NCBI GenBank assembly: GCA_030142905.1
Contig: JASJOG010000110.1
Location: forward strand, 62,001-126,000
Reading direction: 5' to 3'
Length of the DNA: 64,000 bases
From: Heliopora coerulea
Taxonomy: Eukaryota; Cnidaria; Anthozoa; Scleralcyonacea; Helioporidae
Part shown: in pieces, positions 53,301 to 62,640 of the stretch
Position numbering within the stretch: the first letter of the stretch is position 1
Layout of the letters: each line of letters starts with the position of its first letter
Notes under the pieces: model-generated
What the model was told of the DNA's origin: nothing
Seen by the model: only the letters and a program-made list of their open reading frames with translations
Databases searched by the model: none
Position numbers and translations under genes: made by a program

Positions 53301-54163
53301 ATTTTCCTTAGTACTGTTCCAATCAATAAACTAATGCTTTTATTCTCTTCTCTGACCCGAAAAGATCATTTTAGAAGCATTAGCGAGGTTTGGCAAAGTT
53401 CGACAAATGCAACTAACTGATGCCACCACTGCTTCACTCTTCGTCTAAGTAATCGTCTTATCTCGACGAGATATAGCGTTTTTGACGAGTTGGAGAAATT
53501 TTCACAGCAACTCGTCGAATCCAACAAATTCGATTTGTTTTATGATGTTTGTGTGGAAAAGAACATTTTAGAAGGTTTGGCAAAGTTTGGCACACCTATT
53601 TAGTTTTGAACCACTTCTAAGCATAGTTATGGCTTCTAAGCGTAATAAGGCTTAATTGTGCAATTTCTAAACATGGTCATATTTTCCTTAGTACTGTTCC
53701 AATCAATAAACTAATGCTTTTATTCTCTTCTCTGACCCGAAAAGATCATTTTAGAAGCATTAGTGAGGTTTTGCAAACTTCGACAAATGCCACTAATTGA
53801 TGCCACCACTGCTTCACTCTTCCTCTAAGTAATCGTCTTATCTCGACGAGATAAAGCGTTTTTGACGATTTGGAGAAACTTTCATAGCAACTCGTCGAAT
53901 CCAACAAATTCGATTTGTTTTATGATGTTTGTGTGGAAAAGAACATTTTATAAGGTTTGGCAAAGTTTGGCACATCTATTAGGTTATGAACCACTTCTAA
54001 GCATAGTTATGTCTTTTAGACGTAATAAGGCTTAATTGTGCAATTTCTAAACATCGCCATATTTTCCTTAGTAATGTTCCAATCTATAAACTAATGCTTT
54101 TATTCTCTTCTCTGAACCGAGAAGATCATTTTTGAAGCATTAGCGAGGTTTGGCTAACTTCGA
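47337..54163 (+). repeat. 18-monomer higher-order unit, copy 2
   Basis: The same marker order as copy 1 with few differences: attcgatttg for attcggtttg near 48.60 kb, ggaaaagaaaatttt for ggaatagaaaatttt near 49.38 kb, gagataaagcg for gagaaaaagcg near 51.19 kb, and tgaagagttgg near 48.55 kb. Similarity to copy 1 ends by 54247, where gacgatttggataaac replaces gacgagttgaagaaat. Confidence 0.92.
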
Positions 54164-54694
54164 CAAATGCAAATAACTGATGCCACCACTGCTTCACTCT
54201 TCGTCTAAGTAATCGTCTTATCTCGACGAGATAAAGCGTTTTTGACGATTTGGATAAACTTTCATAGCAACTCGACGAATCGAACAAATTCGATTTGTTT
54301 TATGATGTTTGTGTGGAAAAGAACATTTTAAAGGTTTGGCAAAGTTTGGCACATCTATTAGGTTTTGAACCACTTTGAAGCATAGTTATGTCTTTTTGGC
54401 GTAATAAGGCTAAATTGTGCAATTTCTAAACATGGCCATATTTTCCTTAGTACTCTTTCAATCTATAAACTAATGCTTTTATTCTCTTCTCTGACCCGAA
54501 AAGAACATTTTAGAAGCATTAGCGAGGTTTGGCAAAGTTCGACAAATGCAACTAACTGATGCCACCACTGCTTCACTCTTCGTCTAAGTAATCGTCTTAT
54601 CTCGACGAGATAAAGCGTTTTTGACGAGTTGGAGAAATTTTCACAGCAACTCGTCGAATCCCACAAATTCGATTTGTTTTATGATGTTTGTGTG

Positions 54695-54877
54695 GAAAAG
54701 AACATTTTAGAAGGTTTGGCAAAGTTTGGCACACCTATTTAGTTTTGAACCACTTCTAAGCATAGTTATGGCTTCTAAGCGTAATAAGGCTTAATTGTGT
54801 AAATTCTAAACATGGTCATATTTTCCTTAGTACTGTTCCAATCAATAAACTAATGCTTTTATTCTCTTCTCTGACCC
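54695..54877 (+). repeat. Half A of the monomer (putative ancestral subunit, 183 bp)
   Basis: It starts at gaaaagaacatttt and runs to the base before the second gaaaagatcatttt. It aligns with half B over its first block, and then over tttggcaaagttt followed by a gap of about 11 bases. It is AT-rich and has a single CpG, in aggcgtaa. It carries most of the sites that separate monomer classes (cacacc/cacatc, ttctaagc/ttcgaagc/ttctaatc, tggcttctaagcg/tgtcttttaggcg). That it descends from a duplicated ~190 bp repeat is inference from this internal similarity. Confidence 0.6.
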
Positions 54878-55074
54878 GAAAAGATCATTTTAGAAGCATT
54901 AGCGAGGTTTGGCAAAGTTCGACAAATGCAACTAACTGATGCCACCACTGCTTCACTCTTCGTCTAAGTAATCGTCTTATCTCGACGAGATAAAGCGTTT
55001 TTGACGAGTTGGAGAAATTTTCACAGCAACTCGTCGAATCCAACAAATTCGATTTGTTTTATGATGTTTGTGTG
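54878..55074 (+). repeat. Half B of the monomer (putative ancestral subunit, 197 bp)
   Basis: It begins at gaaaagatcatttt and extends through the monomer junction to the next gaaaagaac block. It shares the opening block with half A, the tttggcaaag element, and a weaker tccaa...ttttat similarity just before the next gaaaag. It contains about 12 of the 13 CpG dinucleotides of the consensus and the three inverted repeats. The two halves are unequal (183 and 197 bp), partly because of an extra ~11 bases (cattagcgagg) near its start. Confidence 0.6.
54935..54997 (+). repeat. Most conserved segment of the monomer
   Basis: The stretch from ctgatgccaccactgcttc through cttcgtctaagtaatcgtc to the ctcgacgagataaagcg block changes least between monomers as I read down the window. 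Most copies have at most one or two changes. The exceptions are local families around 20.7 and 21.9-32.2 kb with a shifted gcagctaactaattcaacc version upstream, and copies with tctgg for tctcg near 37.9-38.3, 42.4-42.9 and 49.2-49.7 kb. Selection for protein binding or recent homogenisation could each explain this. The sequence alone does not decide. Confidence 0.65.
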
Positions 55075-57500
55075 GAAAAGAACATTTTAGAAGGTTTGGC
55101 AAATTTTGGCACACCTATTTAGTTTTAAACCACTTCTAAGCATAGTTATGGCTTCTAAGCGTAATAAGGCTTAATTGTGTAATTTCTATACATGGTCATA
55201 TTTTCCTAAGTACTGTTCCAATCAATAAACTAATGCTTTTATTCTCTTCTCTGACCCGAAAAGATCATTTTAGAAGCATTAGTGATGTTTTGCAAACTTC
55301 GACAAATGCAACTAATTGATGCCACCACTGCTTCACTCTTCGTCTAAGTAATCGTCTTATCTCGACGAGATAAAGCGTTTTTGACGATTTGGATAAACTT
55401 TCATAGCAACTCGTCGAATTCAACAAATTCGATTTGTTTTATGATGTTTGTGTGAAAAGAACAATTTAGAAGGTTTGGCAAAGTTTGGCACACCTATTTA
55501 GTTTTGAACCACTTCTAAGCATAGTCATGTCTTTTAGGCATAATAAGGCTTAATTGTGCAATTTCTAAACATGGCCATATTTTCCTTAGTAATGTTCCAA
55601 TCTATAAACTAATGCTTTTATTCTCTTCTCTGAAACGAGAAGATCATTTTTGAATCATTAGCGAGGTTTGGCTAACTTCGACTAATGCAAATAACTGATG
55701 CCACCACTGCTTCATTCTTTGTCTAAGTAATCGTCTTATCTGAACGAGATAAGCGTTTTTGACGAGTTGGAGAAATTTTAACAGCAACTCGTCGAATCCA
55801 ACAAATTCGATTTGTTTTATGATGTTTGTATGGAAAAGAACATTTTAGAAGGTTTGGCAAAGTTTGGCACATCTATTAGGTTTTGAACCACTTCTAAGCA
55901 TAGTTATGTCTTTTAGGCGTAATGAGGCTTAATTGTGCAATTTTCAAACATGGCCATATTTTCCTTAGTACTATTTCAATCTATAAACTAATGCTTTTAT
56001 TCTCTTCTCTGACCCGAAAAGATCATTTTAGAAGCATTAGCGAGGTTTGGTAAACTTCGACAAATGCAACTAACTGATGCCACCACTGCTTCACTCTTCG
56101 TCTAAGTAATCGTCTTATCTAGACGAGATAAAGCGTTTTTGACGAGTTGGAGAAATTTTCACAGCAACTCGTCGAATCGAACAAATTCGATTTGTTTTAT
56201 GATGTTTGTGTGGAAAAGAACATTTTAGAAGGTTTGGCAAAGTTTGGCACACCTATTTAGTTTTAAGCACTTCTAAGCATAGTTATGGCTTCTAAGCGTA
56301 ATAAGCCTTAATTGTGTAATTTCTAAACATGGTTATATTTTCTTAGTACTGTTCCAATCAATAAACTAATTCTTTTATTCTCTTCTCTGACCCGAAAAGA
56401 TCATTTTTAAAGCATTAGTGAGGTTTCGCAAAGTTCGACAAATGCAACTAACTGATGCCACCACTGCTTCACTCTTCGTCTAAGTAATCGTCTTATCTCG
56501 ACGAGATAAAGCGTTTTTGACGAGTTGAAGAAATTTTAAAAGCAACTCGACGAATCGAACAAATTCGATTTGTTTTATGATGTTTGTGTGGAAAAGAACA
56601 TTTTAAAGGTTTGGCAAAGTTTGGCACATCTATTAGGTTTTGAACCACTTTGAAGCGTAGTTATGTCTTTTAGGCGTAATAAGGCTTAATTGTGCAATTT
56701 CTGAACATGGCCATATTTTCCTTAGTACTCTTTCAATCTATAAACTAATGCTTTTATTCTCTTCTCTGACCCGAAAAGAACATTTTAGAAGTATTAGCGA
56801 GGTTTGGCAAAGTTCGACAAATGCAACTAACTGATGCCACCACTGCTTCACTCTTCGTCTAAGTAATCGTCTTATCTCGACGAGATAAATCGTTTTTAAT
56901 GAGTTGGAGAAATTTTCACAGCATCTCGTCGAATCCAACAAATTCGATTTATTTTATGATGTTTATGTGGAAAAGAACAATTTAGAAGGTTTGGCAAAGT
57001 TTGGCACACCTATTTAGTTTTGAACAACTTCTAAGCATAGTTATGGCTTCTAAGCGTAATAAGGCTTAATTGTGTAATTTCTAAACATGGTCATATTTTC
57101 TTAGTACTGTTCCAATCAATAAACTAATGCTTTTATTCTCTTCTCAGACCCGAAAAGATCATTTTAAAAACATTATTGAGGTTTCGCAAAGTTCGACAAA
57201 TGCAACTAACTGATGCCACCACTGCTTCACTCTTCTTCTAAGTAATCGTCTTATCTCGACGAGATAAAGCGTTTTTGACGAGTTGGAGAAATTTTCACAG
57301 CAACTCGTCGAATCCAACAAATTCGATTTGTTTTATGATGTTTCTGTGGAAAAGAACATTTTAGAAGGTTTGGCAAATTTTGGCACACCTATTTAGTTTT
57401 GAACCACTTCTAAGCATAGTTATGGCTTCTAAGCGTAATAAGGCTTAATTCTGCAATTTCTAAACATGGTCATATTTTCCTAAGTACTGTTCCAATCAAT

Positions 57501-59224
57501 AAACTAATGCTTTTATTCTCTTCTCTGACCCGAAAAGATCATTTTAGAAGCATTAGCGAGGTTTGGCAAAGTTCGACAAATGCAACTAACTGATGCCACC
57601 ACTGCTTCACTCTTCGTCTAAGTAATCGTCTTATCTCGACGAGATAAAGCGTTTTTGACGAGTTGGAGAAATTTTCACAGCAACTCGTCGAATCCAACAA
57701 ATTCGATTTGTTTTATGATGTTTGTGTGGAAAAGAACATTTTAGAAGTTTGGCAAAGTTTGGCACACCTATTTAGTTTTGAACCATTTCTAAGCATAGTT
57801 ATGGCTTCTAAGCGTAATAAGGCTTAATTCTGCAATTTCTAAACATGGTCATATTTTCATTAGTACTGTTCCAATGAATAAACTAATGCTTTTATTCTCT
57901 TCTCTGACCCGAAAAGATCATTTTAGAAGCATTAGCGAGGTTTGGCAAAGTTCGACAAACGCAACTAACTGATGCCACCACTGCTTCACTCTTCGTCTAA
58001 GTAATCGTCTTATCTCGACGAGATAAGCGTTTTTGACGAGTTGAAGAAATTTTCACAGCAACTTGTCGAATCCTAGAAATTCGATTTGTTTTATGATGTT
58101 TGTGTGGAAAAGAACATTTTAGAAGGTTTGGCAAAGTTTGGCACACCTATTAGGTTTTGAACCACTTCTAATCATAGTTATGTCTTTTAGGCGTAATAAG
58201 GCTTATTTGTGCAATTTCTAAACATGGTCATATTTTCCATAGTACTGTTCCAATCAATAAACTAATGCTTTTATTCTCTTCTCTGACCCGAGAAGATCAT
58301 TTTAGAAGAATTAGAGAGGTTTGGCAATAATTCGACAAATCAACAAACTGATGCCACCACTGCTTCACTCTTCGTCTAAGTAATCGTCTTATCTCGACGA
58401 GATAAAGCGTTTTTGACGAGTTGAGAAATTTTCAAAGCAACTCGACGAATCGAACAAATTCGATTTGTTTTATGATGTTTGTGTGGAAAACAACATTTTT
58501 GAATGTTTGGCAAAGTTTGGCACATCTATTAGGTTTTGAACCACTTCTAAGCATAGTTATGGCTTCTAAGCATAATAAGGCTTAATTGTGTAATTTCTAA
58601 ACATGGTCATATTTTCCTTAGTACTGTTACAATCAAAAAACTAATGCTTTTATTCTCTTCTCTGACCCGAAAAGATCATTTTAGAAGCATTAGCGAGGTA
58701 TGGCAAACTTCGACAAATGCAAATAACTGATGCCACCACTGCTTCACTCTTCGTCTAAGTAATCGTCTTATCTCGACGAGATAAAGCGTTTTTGACGATT
58801 TGGAGAAATTTTCACAGCAACTCGTCGAATCGAACAAATTCGATATGTTTTATGATGTTTGTGTGGAAAAGAACATTTTAGAAGGTTTGGCAAAGTTTGG
58901 CACACCTATTAGGTTTTGAACCACTTCTAATCATAGTTATTTTTTTTATTCGTAATAAGGTTTAATTGTGCAATTTCTAAACATGGTCATATTTTCCTTA
59001 GTACTGTTCCAATCAATAAACTATACTTTTATTCTCTTCTCTGACCCGAAAAGATCATTTTAGAGGCATTAGCGAGGTTTGGCAAACTTCGACAAATGCA
59101 ACTAACTGATGCCACCACTGCTTCACACTTCGTCTAAGTAATAGTCTTATCTCGACGAGATAAAGCGTTTTTGACGAGTTGAATAAATTTTCACAGCAAC
59201 TTGTCGAACCCAACAAATTCGATT
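57501..59224 (+). repeat. Mixed satellite monomers
   Basis: Four to five monomers of mixed type, including ttatttttttttattcg near 58.94 kb, whose only match is 2,276 bases (6 monomers) downstream near 61.21 kb. No gene is seen. Confidence 0.7.
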
Positions 59225-62200
59225 TGTTTTATGATGTTTGTGTGGAAAAGAACATTTTAGAAGGTTTGGCAAAGTTTGGCACACCTATTTAGTTTTGAAC
59301 CACTTCTAAGCATAGTTATGGCTTCTAAGCGTAATAAGGCTTAATTGTTTAATTTCTAAACATGGTCATATTTTCTTAGTACTGTTCCAATCAATAAACT
59401 AATGCTTTTATTCTCTTCTCAGACCCGAAAAGATCATTTTAAAAGCATTAGTGAGGTTTCGCAAAGTTCGACAAATGCAACTAACTGATGCCACCACTGC
59501 TTCACTCTTCGTGTAAGTAATCGTCTTATCTCGACGAGATAAAGCGTTTTTGACGAGTTGGAGAAATTTTCAAAGAAACTCGACGAATCGAACAAATTCG
59601 ATATGTTTTATGTTGTTTGTTTGGAAAAGAACATTTTAGAATGTTTGGCAAAGTTTGGCACATCTATTAGGTTTTGAACCACTTCGAAGCATAGTTATGT
59701 CTTTTAGGCGTAATAAGGCTTAATTGTGCAATTTCTAAACATGGCTATATTTTCCTTAGTACTGTTCCAATCAATAAACTAATGCTTTTATTCTCTTCTC
59801 TGACCCGAAAATATCATTTTAAAAGCATTAGCGAGGTTTGGCAAACTTCGACAAATGCAAATAACTGATGCCACCACTGCTTCACTCTTCGTCTAAGTAA
59901 TCGTCTTATCTCGACGAGATAAAGCGTTTTTGACGAGTTGAAGAAATTTTCACAGCAAGTTGTCGAATCCAACAAATTCGATTTGTTTTATGATGTTTGT
60001 GTGGAAAAGAACATTTTCGAAGGTTTGGCAAAGTTTGGAACATCTATTAGGTTTTGAACCACTTCTAATAATTGTTATGTCTTTTAGGCGTAATAAGGTT
60101 AATTGTGCAATTTCTAAACATGGTCATATTTTCCATAGTACTGTTCCAATCAATAAACTAATGCTTTTATTCTCTTCTCTGACACGAAAAGATCATTTTT
60201 GAAACATTAGCGAGGTTTTGCAAACTTCGACAAATGCAAATAACTGATGCCACCACTGCTTCACTCTTCGTTTAAGTAATCGTCTTATCTCGACGAGATA
60301 AAGCGTTTTTGACAAGTTGGAGAAATTTTCACAGCAACTCGACGAATCTAACAAATTCGATTTGTTTTATGATGTTTATGTGGAAAAGAACATTTTAGAA
60401 GGTTTGGCAAAGTTTGGCACACCTATTTAGATTAGAACCACTTCTAAGCATAGTTATGGCTTCTAAGCGTAATAAGGCTTAATTGTGTAATTTCTAAACA
60501 TGGTCATATTTTCTTAGTACTGTTCCAATCAATAAACTAATGCTTTTATTCTCTTCTCAGACCCGAAAAGATCATTTTAAAAGCATTAGTGAGGTTTCGC
60601 AAAGTTCGACAAATGCAACTAACTGATGCCACCACGGCTTCACTCTTCGTATAAGTAATCGTCTTATCTCGACGAGATAAAGCGTTTTTGACGATTTGGA
60701 GAAATTTTCAAAGCAACTCGACGAATCGAACAAATTCGATTTGTTTTATGATGTTTGTGTGGAAAAGAACATTTTTGAAGGTTTGGCAAAGTTTGGCACA
60801 TCTATTAGGTTTTGAACCACTTCGAAGCATAGTTATATCTTTTAGGCGTAATGAGGCTTAATTGTGCAATTTCTAAACATGGCCATATTTTCCTTAGTAC
60901 TCTTTCAATCTATAAACTAATGCTTTTATTCTCTTCTCTGACCCGAAAAGATAATTTTAGAAGCATTAGCGAGGTTTGGTAAACTTCGACAAATGCAACT
61001 AACTGATGCCACCACTGCTTCACTCTTCGTCTAAGTAATCGTCTTATCTCGACGAGACAAAGCGTTTTTGACGAGTTGAAGAAATTTTCACAGCAACTTG
61101 TCGAATCCAACAAATTCGATTTGTTTTATGATGTTTGTGTGTAAAAGAACATTTTAGAAGGTTTGGAAAAGTTTGGCACACCTATTAGGTTTTGAACCAC
61201 TTCTAATCATAGTTATTTTTTTTATTCGTAATAAGCCTTAATTGTGGAATTTCTAAACATGGTCATATTTTCCTTAGTACTGTTCCAATCAATAAACTAA
61301 TGCTTTTATTCTCTTCTCTGACCCGAAAAGATCATTTGAAAAGCATTAGCGAGGTTTGGCAAAGTTCGACAAATGCAACTAACTGATGCCACCACTGCTT
61401 CACTCTTCGTCTAAGTAATCGTCTTATCTCGACGAGATAAAGCGTTTTTGACGAGTTGGAGAAATTTTCACAGCATCTCGACGAATCGAACAAATTCGAT
61501 TTGTTTTATGATGTTTATGTGGAAAAGAACATTTTAGAAGGTTTGGGAAAGTTTGGCACACCTATTCAGTTTTGAACCACTTCTAAGCATAGTTATGGCT
61601 TCTAAGCGTAATAAGGCTTAATTGTGTAATTTCTAAACATGGTCATATTTTCTTAGTACTGTTCCAATCAATAAACTAATGCTTTTATTCTCTTGTCAGA
61701 CCCAAAAAGATCATTTTAAAAGCATTAGTGAGGTTTCGCAATGTTCGACAAATGCAACTAACTGATGCCACCACTGCTTCACTCTTCGTGTAAGTAATCG
61801 TCTTATCTCCACGAGATAAAGCGTTTTTGACGAGTTGGAGAAATTTTCAAAGCAACTCGACGAATCGAACAAATTCGATTTGTTTTATGATGTTTGTGTG
61901 GAAAAGAACATTTTAGAAGGATTGGCAAAGTTTGGCACATCTATTAGGTTTTGAACTACTTCGAAGCATAGTTATGTCTTTTAGGCGTAATGAGGCTTAA
62001 TTGTGCAATTTCTAAACATGGCCATATTTTCCTTAGTACTCTTTCAATCTATAAACTAATGCTTTTATTCTCTTCTCTGACCCGAAAAGATCATTTTTGA
62101 AGCATTAGCGAGATTTGGTAAACTTCGAGAAATGCAACTAACTGATGCCACCACTGCTTCACTCTTCGTCTAAGTAATCGTCTTATCTCGACGAGACAAA

Positions 62201-62640
62201 GCGTTTTGGACGAGTTGAAGAAATTTTCACAGCAACTTGTCGAATCGAACAAGTTCGATTTGTTTTATGATGTTTGTGTGGAAAAGAACATTTTAGAAGG
62301 TTTGGCAAAGTTTGGCACACCTATTTAGTTTTGAACCACTTCTAAGCATAGTTATGGCTTCTGAGCATAATAAGGCTTAATTGTGTAATTTCTAAACATG
62401 GTCATGTTTTCCTTAGTACTGTTCCAATCAATAAACTAATGCTTTTATTCTCTTCTCTGACCCGAAAAGATCATTTTAGAAGTATTAGCGAGATTTGGCA
62501 AAGTTCGACAAATGCAACAAACTGATGCCATTACTGCTTCACTCTTCGTCTAAGTAATCGTCTTATCTCGACGAGATAAAGCGTTTTTGACGAGTTGAAG
62601 AAATTTTCACAGCAACTTGTCGAATCAAACAAATTCGATT
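59225..62640 (+). repeat. Three-monomer higher-order repeat, period ~1,139 bp, three copies
   Basis: Markers cagaccc plus aaaagcattagtgagg and ggtttcgcaa occur at about 59.42, 60.56 and 61.70 kb, 1,138-1,139 bases apart. Units run 59225-60362, 60363-61501 and 61502-62640. The first monomer also shares the short tattttcttag, and two second monomers share gcgtaatgaggc (60.85 and 61.99 kb). The third monomers agree less well, so the order is partly eroded. Confidence 0.65.

Larger units (their letters stand above)
54675..55054 (+). repeat. Representative full monomer, 380 bp
   Basis: This copy is close to the majority sequence and is used as the coordinate standard, with position 1 at tgttttatga. 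In order it contains an AT-rich segment with the tttggcaaag pair (about 41-56), a variable box with the cacacctatt variants (about 56-70), a central AT-rich stretch (about 80-200), a second gaaaag block (204), an invariant segment (about 262-323), and the inverted-repeat cluster (303 to the junction). It belongs to the sequence type with cacacctatttag, ttctaagc and tggcttctaagcg. No reading frame longer than about 80 codons exists in such monomers. The phase of the monomer is arbitrary because the array has no visible natural start. Confidence 0.93.
54164..57500 (+). repeat. Mosaic tail of the 18-monomer unit
   Basis: Pieces of the unit reappear at changing offsets. accactttgaagc at 54369 lies 1,898 bases (5 monomers) after its match at 52471. 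cccacaaattcg near 54.66 kb is offset by 4 monomers. tgtgaaaaga at 55451 is offset by 17 monomers from 49001. accactttgaagcg at 56644 is offset by 11 monomers from 52471. The pattern fits repeated unequal exchange or conversion rather than one further full copy. Confidence 0.75.
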
